DNA of 64,000 nt from Ulvibacterium sp. (GCF_028285715.1 NZ_JANQOO010000010.1:124001-188000); one strand, 5' to 3'; positions 9,314 through 18,560 are shown, counted from the stretch's first letter. The notes: generated from the sequence alone by a model not told the origin. A program made the numbers and translations.

Positions 9314-9571
9314 ATGGCAAATGGTAATGTGAATAAAAAAAACATCTGCAAATTCCTTAGGGCCAGAAATCCATATGGTATGATGGAAGGGGGAGAAAAT
9401 CCCTGGCTCTTATTGGATGATGCCAATACCATTTGTTGGTGCATTACTTCCGCTGGCGCTACAGGACCGGATAATGGTTTGGTATCCCCCATGCACTGTT
9501 TGGAAGGACGGAGTTGTTTTGTTTCCGAAGATGTGGATGATTTTATGGACAAGGAACCTCCTATAGTGTGA
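9314..9571 (+). CDS. Unknown 85-aa protein in the molybdenum hydroxylase operon
   Basis: Starts 3 nt after the FAD subunit stop, so it is translated from the same transcript. The protein has no signal or membrane segment and five cysteines, including ICWC. I do not recognise a family. It is far too small to be an XdhC/PaoD Moco-insertion chaperone. Tight linkage suggests a subunit or assembly partner of the hydroxylase. Its minus-strand shadow of 106 aa is not credible. Confidence 0.6.
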   Translation: MANGNVNKKNICKFLRARNPYGMMEGGENPWLLLDDANTICWCITSAGATGPDNGLVSPMHCLEGRSCFVSEDVDDFMDKEPPIV

Positions 9572-9832
9572 ACAAATACCATTGTGTCGGGCCGAGAAAT
9601 CAAAACTCTTTTCGGATTGAGAAGTAGTTTTTAATTATCTCTGTTTTCAGAGCTCAAAGCTATCCAAAAGACCTGTAAAGAAGAGTCCCTAAATACTTCT
9701 ATTAATCCCAACGAATCCCTGGCAGCAACGAGTAGATAGGGATGGATTCCTGCTATTTCCGAGTTTGGCCATACAATTTGTTGACCACTTTTGAGTTTAG
9801 ATAAAGATAATTAATCAATCTAATCCATAATC

Positions 9833-10438
9833 ATGAAAAAGTACCTACCTTTTTTTATCTCGCTATTCATTACTGCTCTTTCCGCCCAAAAAATGAAAAT
9901 AGTCGAGGGCGACTTCGAGTTCCTTAAAGGACAAACTGAAATTAATGTAGAGTTTATATATGATAATATGAAGCTCCTTAAGGACAACCTCCCCAATGAC
10001 GAATACGTAGAAAACCACGCCGCTAAATTGGAAGAAGATACCAGGGGCAAGGGGAAGTCTTGGGAAAAAAGTTGGTATGCAAGCCGAGAGCTTATTTATG
10101 CCCCAAAATTTTTGGAATTAATGAACCGGTATTTTCATGAAGATCATGGCATCTATTTTGATGAAGACCTTACCAATGCCGAATACACCCTTATTGTGGA
10201 TACAGTTTGGGTATACCCAGGATGGGATGCCGGCATAATGAAGCAGCCGGCCAAGGTTTCAACAATCCTCCGCTTTGTGGAAACGGCGAATAAAGGCCAT
10301 ATTCTGGCCGAGGTAAACAGCAAACATGCCCCTGGTGATCAGTGGGGAAGTAGTTTTAATAATGAGGACCGTATTGGGGAAGGGTACGCCAAAACAGGGA
10401 AATCTTTTGCGAAACTAATTAGGAAGAAGGCTTTTTAA
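9833..10438 (+). CDS. Secreted protein of unknown function
   Basis: The 201-aa product has an N-terminal signal peptide (cleavage near ALSAQ) and an otherwise soluble alpha/beta sequence. It includes a TLIVDTVWVYPGWDAG segment, resembling short secreted Flavobacteriia proteins with a conserved strand pattern. No catalytic motif is seen. It is convergent with the halogenase-like gene, and the two stops are 12 nt apart. The function is unknown. Confidence 0.7.
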   Translation: MKKYLPFFISLFITALSAQKMKIVEGDFEFLKGQTEINVEFIYDNMKLLKDNLPNDEYVENHAAKLEEDTRGKGKSWEKSWYASRELIYAPKFLELMNRYFHEDHGIYFDEDLTNAEYTLIVDTVWVYPGWDAGIMKQPAKVSTILRFVETANKGHILAEVNSKHAPGDQWGSSFNNEDRIGEGYAKTGKSFAKLIRKKAF

Positions 10439-10449
10439 AAACCTGAAAA

Positions 10450-11700
10450 CTATTTTTCGGACAGACGCATTTCCTTTTCGAGATCTGTAATATGGGCTAC
10501 GGCCTTTACCAACCGATGGTGGTTCTTTACAAAAGGATTGGTTTGATCCCAAACGTATCCGGCCAAAACGGCGCAAATTTGTTTTTTGATCTCCGGATTT
10601 TCAGGTTTGTGAAAGAAAATCTTTTGCAAGCTGCCGGCATACCATTCCTTTACATAAGTAGTAAAAACCTCCACTCCCTTTCGGATGTAGTTTGAATAAT
10701 CCGTTTCCCAATCGACGTCCTTACCTTTCAATTGCTTGGCAATAAGTTTGGCGGACAATAAGGCCGATTCAGTGGCAAAGGTAACCCCGGACGAAAAAAC
10801 GGGATCCAAAAACTCTGCACTATTCCCAGTAAGGACATAGCCTTCGCCATACAATTGTTTTACGGACTTCGAGAAATTTTGTATGATTCGCGGCTCAAAT
10901 GCATACTCCAAATCCTTGAAACGGTCATAATAATAATCCGAAAGTTTCATCATTTCGATTAACTTTTGCGTACTATCGCCTTCAAAAGAATTTATATAGT
11001 CCGTGGGCCCCACGTAACCGATGCTTGTGTATCCGTTGGAAAAAGGAATGACCCATAACCATGTTTCGGTACTTACCACATCAAAGGTTATTAAAGTACC
11101 TTCCCTTCCTTCTGGCCTTCTTACGTCCTTTACATGGGTGAAAATTGAAGAATGTTTGGGTATCTCCGAGGGTTTGTCCAAATCCAGCAATCTGGGAAGC
11201 ACCCTACCAAAGCCGCTGGCATCAATAATAAATTTTGCGTTGACATAAGAGAGTCCACCCTCCATATCCCTTATAGTCGTAGTAGATCCGGTTTCATGGA
11301 AATCTACGGCTACAACTTCTTGCTGAAAACAGATGTCGACGCCCCTTTTCTGAAGAGTATCTGTCATAGCCTTGTCAAAATCAGCACGAGGCACTTGCCA
11401 AGTCCAATCCCACCCTAGAGTATGTTTTTTGCTAAAATCAAAATTACAAACCTCTCCCCCTTTCATAAAACGGGCGCCCGATTTAATTTCAAAGCCATAT
11501 GCATCAAGGCAGTCGAAAAGATCGGTTTCCTTAAAATGGTCCATACATCTGGGCAACAGGCTTTCTCCTATAACAAATCTTGGAAATTCATTCTTTTCCA
11601 CCACCTTAATCGTAAACCCCTTACCGTGGAGGTAGGAGGCAGCAACACTGCCGGATGGACCCGCTCCAATAATCAAAACATCTACCATTTCCTTCTTCAT
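10450..11700 (-). CDS. FAD-dependent halogenase/monooxygenase-like enzyme
   Basis: The 416-aa protein has the N-terminal FAD-binding GxGxxG (IIGAGPSGSVAAS) and a GESLLP segment. Lys73 in EIKSGARF lies where phenolic (variant B) halogenases keep their catalytic lysine, and WLWVIP at 214-219 matches the halogenase WxWxIP signature. Some flexirubins are chlorinated on the aryl ring, so ring halogenation is plausible; ring hydroxylation or a geranylgeranyl-reductase-like role are alternatives. It is transcribed away from the main operon, sharing the gap at 11701-11803. Confidence 0.75.
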   Translation of the reverse strand: MKKEMVDVLIIGAGPSGSVAASYLHGKGFTIKVVEKNEFPRFVIGESLLPRCMDHFKETDLFDCLDAYGFEIKSGARFMKGGEVCNFDFSKKHTLGWDWTWQVPRADFDKAMTDTLQKRGVDICFQQEVVAVDFHETGSTTTIRDMEGGLSYVNAKFIIDASGFGRVLPRLLDLDKPSEIPKHSSIFTHVKDVRRPEGREGTLITFDVVSTETWLWVIPFSNGYTSIGYVGPTDYINSFEGDSTQKLIEMMKLSDYYYDRFKDLEYAFEPRIIQNFSKSVKQLYGEGYVLTGNSAEFLDPVFSSGVTFATESALLSAKLIAKQLKGKDVDWETDYSNYIRKGVEVFTTYVKEWYAGSLQKIFFHKPENPEIKKQICAVLAGYVWDQTNPFVKNHHRLVKAVAHITDLEKEMRLSEK

Positions 11701-11733
11701 AGCCCGAATAAAATATAGATTCGCTAATTATTA

Positions 11734-11742
11734 TAAATTTGC
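11734..11742 (+). promoter_or_regulatory. Candidate -7 box for the pigment operon
   Basis: TAAATTTGC matches the Bacteroidota TAnnTTTGC -7 element, 62 nt before the ammonia-lyase ATG in the divergent 103-nt gap. I found no convincing -33 TTG at the usual distance, so this is weak. Confidence 0.3.
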
Positions 11743-11803
11743 AAACCAAATTAACTATTTTTATTTAGTATATAGCCATTAACAAAGTTTGATCCGACCA
11801 TAG

Positions 11804-13333
11804 ATGCCGAAAATTAAGGGAAAGTTAGGAATAGACGAGTTTTATAACGTAATCTTTAATGGGGAGCCAGTCAGCATAGACCAGACCGTTCTCACTACCG
11901 TTCAGAAAAGCTTTGATTTTCTTAAGGAATTTTCAAAAAACAAAATTATATATGGTGTAAATACGGGATTTGGCCCAATGGCCCAATACAAGATCAAGGA
12001 TTCCGAAAGAACCCAATTACAATACAACCTGATTCGAAGCCATGCTTCCGGTACCGGAAATCCGATTCCGGTCAAATATGTTAAGGCAGCTATGCTGGCA
12101 AGGCTTAACACGTTGAGCTTGGGCAATTCTGGAGTGCATACTTCGGTGATAGATTTAATGACCTCTTTGATCAATAAGGACATTATTCCCTTAATTTATG
12201 AACATGGCGGTGTTGGTGCAAGCGGTGACCTGGTTCAATTGGCACACTTGGCACTGATATTGATCGGCGAAGGAAAAGTGTACTACAAGGGTGAATTAAG
12301 ACCTACTCAAGAGGTGTTTGAAATCGAAGGGCTCCAACCCATATCGGTAGAAATCCGAGAGGGTTTGGCTTTGATCAACGGAACATCCGTTATGACCGGT
12401 ATTGGGGTGGTGAACACCATTTATACCCGCAGATTATTGGAATGGATGATAGCCTGTTCCTCGGCCATAAACGAAATAGTCCAAGCCTATGACGATCATT
12501 TGTCCCATGATTTGAATGAGACCAAAAAACATCAGGGCCAACGGGAAATTGCCCGTGCTATGCGAAGCCATTTGAAGGATAGCACGCTCACAAGAAAACG
12601 CGAACATCATTTGTATACAGAAAATAACGGGATTACTATCTTTGAGGAAAAGGTACAGGAATACTATTCCTTACGCTGTGTGCCCCAAATATTGGGTCCT
12701 GTACTGGATACATTGAATGACGTTGAGCGAATCTTGATGGAGGAGGTAAATTCGGCAAACGATAATCCGATAGTGAACGTGGAAAAAAAGCATGTTTACC
12801 ATGGAGGAAATTTTCATGGGGACTATGTTTCCCTTGAAATGGATAAATTGAAAATAGTAGTTACCAAAATGAGCATGTTGGCAGAGCGGCAACTAAATTA
12901 TTTAATGAACTCGAAGCTAAACGACATACTACCCCCTTTTGTAAACCTAGGAAAATTGGGGTTGAATTTTGGCATGCAGGGTGTACAATTCACTGCAACT
13001 AGTACTACGGCAGAGAACCAAATGCTATCCAATCCAATGTACGTACATAGTATCCCCAATAATAATGACAACCAGGATATTGTAAGTATGGGCACCAATG
13101 CCGCATTGATTACCAAAAAAGTAATCGAAAATGCATTTGAGGTTATAGCCATTGAACTAATTACCGTAGTACAGGCCATAGAATATCTAAAGGTCCAGGA
13201 TAAAGTTTCCTCAAAGACAAAGAAAATGTACGAGGCCATTAGGGCTATTGTTCCCCCGTTCAGGGAAGATCTGGTGATGTACCCTTATGTTAATCAGGTC
13301 AAGGATTTTATCACTAACCATAAAAACAATTAG
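11804..13333 (+). CDS. Aromatic amino acid ammonia-lyase (probable tyrosine ammonia-lyase)
   Basis: The 509-aa HAL/PAL/TAL family enzyme forms its own MIO cofactor from Ala-Ser-Gly at 139-141 (GGVGASGDLVQLAHLA). Tyr50 (IIYGVNTGFGP) corresponds to the catalytic tyrosine loop. The selectivity pair is Ser79-His80 (NLIRSHASG), as in histidine ammonia-lyases rather than the His-Leu of Rhodobacter TAL. Context (first gene of the flexirubin operon, no hut genes) and the known TAL of Flavobacterium johnsoniae favour tyrosine to 4-coumarate. It supplies the aryl starter. Confidence 0.88.
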   Translation: MPKIKGKLGIDEFYNVIFNGEPVSIDQTVLTTVQKSFDFLKEFSKNKIIYGVNTGFGPMAQYKIKDSERTQLQYNLIRSHASGTGNPIPVKYVKAAMLARLNTLSLGNSGVHTSVIDLMTSLINKDIIPLIYEHGGVGASGDLVQLAHLALILIGEGKVYYKGELRPTQEVFEIEGLQPISVEIREGLALINGTSVMTGIGVVNTIYTRRLLEWMIACSSAINEIVQAYDDHLSHDLNETKKHQGQREIARAMRSHLKDSTLTRKREHHLYTENNGITIFEEKVQEYYSLRCVPQILGPVLDTLNDVERILMEEVNSANDNPIVNVEKKHVYHGGNFHGDYVSLEMDKLKIVVTKMSMLAERQLNYLMNSKLNDILPPFVNLGKLGLNFGMQGVQFTATSTTAENQMLSNPMYVHSIPNNNDNQDIVSMGTNAALITKKVIENAFEVIAIELITVVQAIEYLKVQDKVSSKTKKMYEAIRAIVPPFREDLVMYPYVNQVKDFITNHKNN

Positions 13334-13337
13334 AACT

Positions 13338-14486
13338 ATGAGAACAAAAAGCGTTATGAAAACCACATTGACACTAATCTTGGGTATCTTATTGGGAATG
13401 ACAGATTTGCCGGCACAGGAGCTTGCTTTGGTGCGGGAAGATGGTAAATTTGGGTATATAGATAAGTCCGGGGCTTTTGTCATCCAACCAAAATTTGAAA
13501 AGGCCAAAAGCTTTTCGGGCCCCTATGCCATGGCAGAAAAGAACGGTAATTGGGGGTATATCAATGCCTCGGGAGAATGGGCCATTGAACCAAAATTTGA
13601 CAAAGCGAAAAAATTCAATTCAGGGCGCGCTATGGTCTACACAAATGATGAATGGGGTTATATAGACGATTCAGGAAATCCCCTTGACGTTCCATCTGCC
13701 GAAAAGTATTACGATTTTAATAATGGCGTGGCACTGATTAAAAAAGACGACAGAATAGGCCTTTTGGGAACGGATGGAAAACTAATTCTGGAGCCGAAAT
13801 TTGAGGAAATAAAGAATTTCCACCATGGCGGGGCCAAAGTCAGAAATGGAGATCTTTGGGGAATGATCAACCAAAAAGGAGAACTCCTTATCCCGGTCGA
13901 GTACAAGGAATTGGGATTTAATCATCCCAATGGGGTCTGGGGCAGAAAAGGCGATGATTATGGAATTGTGGTAAACGGGCAACTAAAAGTAATACCTGGA
14001 GTGGACAGAATCTGGAATTTCCATGACGGCTCAGATTGGACCTATGCCAGGAAGGATAAAAAATTGGGCTATATCAACAATCAGGGAGAATGGGTTATAG
14101 AGCCCAAGTTCGATAAAGCAAGAGCTTTTAAAAATGGCTTGGCTCCCGTGGCCCAGAGCAAAAAATGGGGCTATATCAACGAAAAAGGTGAGACCGTTAT
14201 TGATTTTCAATATAGGGATGCCGAAGTTTTTTCCAAAGACGGTCTTGCACCCGTAAAGGACAAGGACTGGGGGTTCATCGATTCGTCAGGCAATCTGGTA
14301 ATTCCCATGGACTATGATATTTCGGTAGGCTTTGCTTTTTTCCAGAGCGGGGAAGATAAAGGTTTCATCAATGGCCTTTCTCGGGTAAAGACCAAAAAAG
14401 GCTGGGGCTATTTAGACAAGGAAGGAAAGCTTCTAGGTAATAAATGGTACCAAAATGCAGAGCTTTTTGTTGATACCAGCAAGTAA
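13338..14486 (+). CDS. Secreted WG-repeat protein
   Basis: The 382-aa product has a signal peptide ending near LPAQE, then about nine repeats of the WG type (GKFGYIDKSG, GNWGYINASG, EWGYIDDSG and so on). I use the ATG at 13338, 4 nt after the lyase stop; the track start at 13287 lies inside the lyase gene and lacks the signal. WG repeats form a solenoid-like beta fold used for binding. A structural or binding role in the envelope is inferred; no enzyme motif is seen. Confidence 0.8.
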   Translation: MRTKSVMKTTLTLILGILLGMTDLPAQELALVREDGKFGYIDKSGAFVIQPKFEKAKSFSGPYAMAEKNGNWGYINASGEWAIEPKFDKAKKFNSGRAMVYTNDEWGYIDDSGNPLDVPSAEKYYDFNNGVALIKKDDRIGLLGTDGKLILEPKFEEIKNFHHGGAKVRNGDLWGMINQKGELLIPVEYKELGFNHPNGVWGRKGDDYGIVVNGQLKVIPGVDRIWNFHDGSDWTYARKDKKLGYINNQGEWVIEPKFDKARAFKNGLAPVAQSKKWGYINEKGETVIDFQYRDAEVFSKDGLAPVKDKDWGFIDSSGNLVIPMDYDISVGFAFFQSGEDKGFINGLSRVKTKKGWGYLDKEGKLLGNKWYQNAELFVDTSK

Positions 14487-14502
14487 TTTATACGGACCGT
14501 GA

Positions 14503-15246
14503 ATGGGAGAAGCTAAAAAGTGTGCCCTTATAACAGGAGGGTCTAGGGGAATAGGCCGTGCCATTTGTGTGCAATTGGCCCAAGATACCGATTACCACAT
14601 ATTGATCAATTACAACAGTAATAGTGAGGCCGCCCAAGAAACTTTAGTCCAAGTAAAGAAAGCCGGAGGATCCGGTGAACTTCTACCCTTTAATGTTGCA
14701 GATGCAAATGCCGTAAAGACGGCCTTGGACAAGTGGCAGGAAAACAACGGGGAAGCCATTATCGAAGTAATCATTAACAATGCGGGTATCGCCCAAGACG
14801 GGCTCTTTATGTGGATGAAACCTGAAGATTGGTCCAATGTGCTAAACACCAGCCTTAACGGTTTTTTCAATGTCACCAATCATTTGATTCAAAAACTCTT
14901 GGTCCATAAGTATGGTAGAATTATCAATATGGTCTCCGTTTCGGGGCTAAAAGGAACTTCTGGACAGGTCAATTATTCCGCTGCAAAGGGAGGGCTTATT
15001 TCGGCCACCAAGGCACTTGCACAAGAAGTAGCGAAAAGAAACGTTACTGTAAATGCAATAGCGCCCGGATTTATCAAAACCGATATGACAAACCAAATGG
15101 ATGAAAAGGAATTGAAAAAAATGATTCCGGCCAATCGATTTGGGGAAGCTGAAGAGGTAGCGCACCTGGTTTCGTTTTTGATTTCCAAAAAGGCGTCTTA
15201 CATAACTGGAGAGGTAATCAGCATTAACGGCGGTATTTACTCTTAA
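14503..15246 (+). CDS. 3-oxoacyl-ACP reductase (FabG-like)
   Basis: A 247-aa short-chain dehydrogenase with the NADPH motif TGGSRGIGRA, the NNAG motif, catalytic Ser (MVSVSG), Tyr and Lys (YSAAKGG), and the FabG-like C-terminus (YITGEVISINGGIYS). It would reduce the beta-keto group after each condensation of polyene chain growth. Only one ketoreductase is present for the whole cluster. It is followed after 8 nt by a ketosynthase. Confidence 0.9.
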   Translation: MGEAKKCALITGGSRGIGRAICVQLAQDTDYHILINYNSNSEAAQETLVQVKKAGGSGELLPFNVADANAVKTALDKWQENNGEAIIEVIINNAGIAQDGLFMWMKPEDWSNVLNTSLNGFFNVTNHLIQKLLVHKYGRIINMVSVSGLKGTSGQVNYSAAKGGLISATKALAQEVAKRNVTVNAIAPGFIKTDMTNQMDEKELKKMIPANRFGEAEEVAHLVSFLISKKASYITGEVISINGGIYS

Positions 15247-15254
15247 ATTATTTT

Positions 15255-16478
15255 TTGGCCATGCAACGAGTGGTTATAACAGGTATGGGTATTTATTCCT
15301 GTATAGGCAAAAACTTGGAAGAGGTAAGGAATTCGTTATACCAAGGCAAATCAGGAATCATTTACGATAAACAAAGGGAAGCTTTTGGCTATAGATCTCC
15401 TTTAACAGGTTATGTACAATTACCAGACCTCAAAGGTCAGCTTTCCAGAAGACAACGGGTAAGTATGGGCGAAGAAGCGGCCTATGCCTATGTAGCCACT
15501 ATGGAGGCCTTAAAAAATGCCAATATCCCATTAGAATTCATGGAGACCCACGAGGTCGGTATCATTTATGGCAATGATAGTACTGCAAAATCTGTTATTG
15601 AATCCATAGATATCGTCCGTGAAAAAAAAGATACCACCTTGGTAGGTTCGGGAGCTATTTTTAAAGCGATGAATTCTACAGTGTCCATGAACCTTTCCAC
15701 AATCCTTAAGCTCAGGGGTATAAACCTTACCCTAAGTGCCGCTTGCGCCAGTGGGTCCCATTCCATTGGTATGGCCTATCAACTTATTAAGGGTGGGCTT
15801 CAAGATTGTATTATCTGTGGGGGTGCCCAAGAAATCAATCATTTGGCCATGGCCAGTTTTGATGGACTCGGCGTATTTACCGTTAATATGGAAAACCCTG
15901 AGAAGGCCTCCCGGCCCTTCGATAAAAGTAGGGATGGCCTGGTTCCCAGTGGCGGGGCCGCCACACTCATTTTGGAGAGCTATGAATCCGCCAAGGAAAG
16001 AGGTGCTCCTATCTTTGGGGAAATTGTAGGTTATGGATTTTCCTCCAATGGAGGTCATATTTCAACACCCAATGTGGATGGACCTGCCTCGGCAATGAAA
16101 AAAGCCTTGAAAGACGCTAATATAGAGGCGGCTACTGTGGATTATGTAAACGCCCATGCGACCTCTACCCCTGTAGGTGATGCCAATGAGGCGAAGGCCA
16201 TATTTGAGGTTTTCGGAGCGGACAATCCCTATGTGAGCTCCACCAAGTCTATGACAGGCCATGAGTGCTGGATGGCCGGTGCCAGTGAGGTAATCTATGG
16301 TACGCTGATGATGCAAAATTCTTTTATAGCGCCCAATATTAATCTAGGAGAACCCGATGAGGATTCTTCCAAATTAAACATCGTTAAGAAAACCTTAAAT
16401 AAAAAAATTGACGTATTTTTGTCCAATTCATTCGGTTTTGGTGGTACCAACTCCGCATTGATAATAAAAAAATGCTAG
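15255..16478 (+). CDS. Beta-ketoacyl-ACP synthase (FabF/FabB-like, complete active site)
   Basis: The 407-aa ketosynthase has the nucleophile Cys in LSAACASGSHS and histidines in NAHATSTP and in SMTGHECWMAGA, so the Cys-His-His triad is intact. The second motif reads HATST instead of the usual HGTxT. Size and motifs are those of FabB/FabF. It probably elongates either the aryl polyene or the resorcinol fatty chains. An ACP gene follows after 6 nt. Confidence 0.9.
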   Translation: MAMQRVVITGMGIYSCIGKNLEEVRNSLYQGKSGIIYDKQREAFGYRSPLTGYVQLPDLKGQLSRRQRVSMGEEAAYAYVATMEALKNANIPLEFMETHEVGIIYGNDSTAKSVIESIDIVREKKDTTLVGSGAIFKAMNSTVSMNLSTILKLRGINLTLSAACASGSHSIGMAYQLIKGGLQDCIICGGAQEINHLAMASFDGLGVFTVNMENPEKASRPFDKSRDGLVPSGGAATLILESYESAKERGAPIFGEIVGYGFSSNGGHISTPNVDGPASAMKKALKDANIEAATVDYVNAHATSTPVGDANEAKAIFEVFGADNPYVSSTKSMTGHECWMAGASEVIYGTLMMQNSFIAPNINLGEPDEDSSKLNIVKKTLNKKIDVFLSNSFGFGGTNSALIIKKC

Positions 16479-16484
16479 AGAAAA

Positions 16485-16727
16485 ATGACTAAAGAGGTTA
16501 TTGTCGAAAAAATTGATGACTTCCTTATAGACGAATTTGAAGTAGAGGAAGAAGATATTGCGCCAGAAGCGAATCTAAAGGAGACTTTGGAACTGGACAG
16601 TCTCGATTTTGTGGATTTAGTCGTGGCGGTAGAAAGTAACTTTGGTGTTAAACTGGTCGGAGAGGATTTCATAAACATTATAACACTTCAGGATTTCTAC
16701 GACCTCATCGAACGGAAATTGGACTAA
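16485..16727 (+). CDS. Acyl carrier protein
   Basis: An 80-aa acidic helical protein with the phosphopantetheine site at Ser39 (LELDSLDFVDLV). It is one of two ACPs in the cluster and sits between a ketosynthase and an LpxL-like acyltransferase. A PPTase to load it is not encoded in the window. Confidence 0.92.
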   Translation: MTKEVIVEKIDDFLIDEFEVEEEDIAPEANLKETLELDSLDFVDLVVAVESNFGVKLVGEDFINIITLQDFYDLIERKLD

Positions 16728-16746
16728 AAGTTCTCAAAACTCGTCC

Positions 16747-17634
16747 ATGGCAACGGAATGGGAAGGAAAATCCAGAGGCACCGTACTAGGATATAAAATC
16801 TTTATTTTTTTTATTAAAAAATTAGGCATCCGTGCCTCATATTTCCTGCTTTACTTTGTTATTCTTTATTTCTGCCTTTTCTCCTGGAAAAACACAAAGG
16901 CAATTTACTACTACCTCCGCCAAAGGCTGGGATACTCCCTTGTAAGGAGCATTTTTGGAATTTATAGAAGTTACTACCGCTTTGGACAAACGCTCATTGA
17001 CAAGACGGCCATAGCATCCGGGCTGCGGAATCGGTTCACGTATGAGTTTGACGGTATAGAGAACATAAAGGACTTACTGGCAAAGGGTGAAGGAGGTATT
17101 CTAATCAGTGCACACCTTGGAAATTTCGAGATAGCCGAATTCTTCTTTGAAGATATAGATACCCGGTCCCAGATCAACCTAGTAACCACAGATGCCGAAC
17201 ATGAGCACATAAAGGAATATCTTGAAAGTGTTACCTCAAGATCAAAAATCAAGTTTATATTGGTAAAGGATGATCTTTCGCATATTTTTGAAATCAATGT
17301 GGCCTTGGGCAAAGGAGAGCTGGTCTGTTTTACCGGTGATCGTTATTTTGAAACCCAAAAAACATTGATCGGGACGCTTTTGGGTGAGAAGGCCTGTTTC
17401 CCAGCTGGCCCATTTCTGTTAGGTTCTCGACTTAAAGTTCCCGTATTGTTCGTATATGTTATGAAGGAGACCGCCAAGCACTACCACCTTTTTGCCAGAA
17501 AAGCTGTGGTCAAAAACAGGGATGCCCAAGGTTTATTGGAGGAATATACCAAAAGTGTGGAATGGATCTTGAGCAAATATCCCATGCAATGGTTCAACTA
17601 TTTTGACTTTTGGAAAAAAAAGGAAAGCACATGA
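16747..17634 (+). CDS. LpxL/HtrB-like lipid acyltransferase
   Basis: The 295-aa protein has an N-terminal hydrophobic anchor (YFLLYFVILYFCLF) and the HX4E motif of LpxL/LpxM enzymes (SAHLGNFEIAEF, His near residue 123). A GDRYFE segment follows, then the family's C-terminal WFNYFDFW. Homologues move acyl groups from ACP to lipid A or, in aryl polyene clusters, to lipid acceptors. Here it could join polyene acid to the resorcinol or to a lipid. It overlaps the next gene by ATGA. Confidence 0.85.
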   Translation: MATEWEGKSRGTVLGYKIFIFFIKKLGIRASYFLLYFVILYFCLFSWKNTKAIYYYLRQRLGYSLVRSIFGIYRSYYRFGQTLIDKTAIASGLRNRFTYEFDGIENIKDLLAKGEGGILISAHLGNFEIAEFFFEDIDTRSQINLVTTDAEHEHIKEYLESVTSRSKIKFILVKDDLSHIFEINVALGKGELVCFTGDRYFETQKTLIGTLLGEKACFPAGPFLLGSRLKVPVLFVYVMKETAKHYHLFARKAVVKNRDAQGLLEEYTKSVEWILSKYPMQWFNYFDFWKKKEST

Positions 17635-18560
17635 AGGAAGTTCTAGTCGTCTATTACTCCCAAACAGGACAATTGTTGCATATTCTGGAAAATATGGTTT
17701 CTCCACTAAAACAGGGTAATATTAGGATTTCCTATTACAGCATAGTCCCAAAGGACCCTTATGAATTTCCATGGAAAAAGGAGAATTTTTTTGATTGCTT
17801 CCCCGAGTCTTTTTTACAAATTCCCTCCGGTTTTCATCCGCCTGAAGAGGAAATCCTAAAGAAAGAATACGATTTGGTAATTTTAGGCTACCAAGTATGG
17901 TACCTCACTCCATCCATTCCCATCAATTCATTCTTAAGATCCGATATCGGGAAGTCCCTTTTAAAGAACAGACCGGTCTTAACCGTTGTTGCCTGTAGGA
18001 ATATGTGGATACAGGCTCAGGAGAAGATGAAAAGGCTTTTGGTCAAAATAGAAGCCAAACTCGTTGGTCATATTGCGCTCGTGGATCGCCATATCAATCA
18101 TATCAGTGTCATTACCATTTCGCATTGGATGTTGTCCGGAAGAAAGGACAGATATCTGGGTATTTTTCCGAAGCCCGGAGTTTCCGATAAGGACATTAGG
18201 GAAGCCGACAAATTTGGAGAACCTATAAAGAATGCGCTGCTTTTCGATGACTTTTCTGATTTGCAGGAAAATTTATTAAAGCTAGGGGCGGTTCACATTA
18301 ACCCGTATTTAGTGCTTACCGATAAAAGAGGCAATATTTTGTTTTCCAAATGGGCCAATCATTTAATTAAAAAAGGAGGGGCCGGAGAACCATCACGACT
18401 TAAATGGATCAGAATATTCAATTATTATTTGTTATTTGCAATCTGGGTCATAGCACCAATAGTTTTTATTGTATTTTTGCTCACTTATTTGCCACGGTAC
18501 CAGAGGATGAAAGAGGATAAAGCCTACTATTCCTCGGTAGCACTAAAGGAAAATAGATGA
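17631..18560 (+). CDS. darA: DarA-like flavodoxin-fold dialkylresorcinol enzyme
   Basis: From the ATG at 17631 (ATGA overlap) the product is 309 aa. The N-terminus is flavodoxin-like with a flavin phosphate loop (VVYYSQTGQLL), and one membrane helix lies at about residues 263-288 followed by a basic tail. DarA works with DarB, converting the condensed cyclohexanedione to the aromatic dialkylresorcinol. The position directly before the DarB-like gene supports the name. The name rests on recalled annotation of similar flexirubin clusters, not on a search. Confidence 0.7.
   Translation: MKEVLVVYYSQTGQLLHILENMVSPLKQGNIRISYYSIVPKDPYEFPWKKENFFDCFPESFLQIPSGFHPPEEEILKKEYDLVILGYQVWYLTPSIPINSFLRSDIGKSLLKNRPVLTVVACRNMWIQAQEKMKRLLVKIEAKLVGHIALVDRHINHISVITISHWMLSGRKDRYLGIFPKPGVSDKDIREADKFGEPIKNALLFDDFSDLQENLLKLGAVHINPYLVLTDKRGNILFSKWANHLIKKGGAGEPSRLKWIRIFNYYLLFAIWVIAPIVFIVFLLTYLPRYQRMKEDKAYYSSVALKENR

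Noticed and set aside
11804-13333. Histidine ammonia-lyase (hutH) of the histidine degradation pathway
   Set aside because: The Ser-His pair favours HAL, but no hutU, hutI or hutG is nearby and the gene opens a flexirubin operon, so tyrosine ammonia-lyase is more likely.
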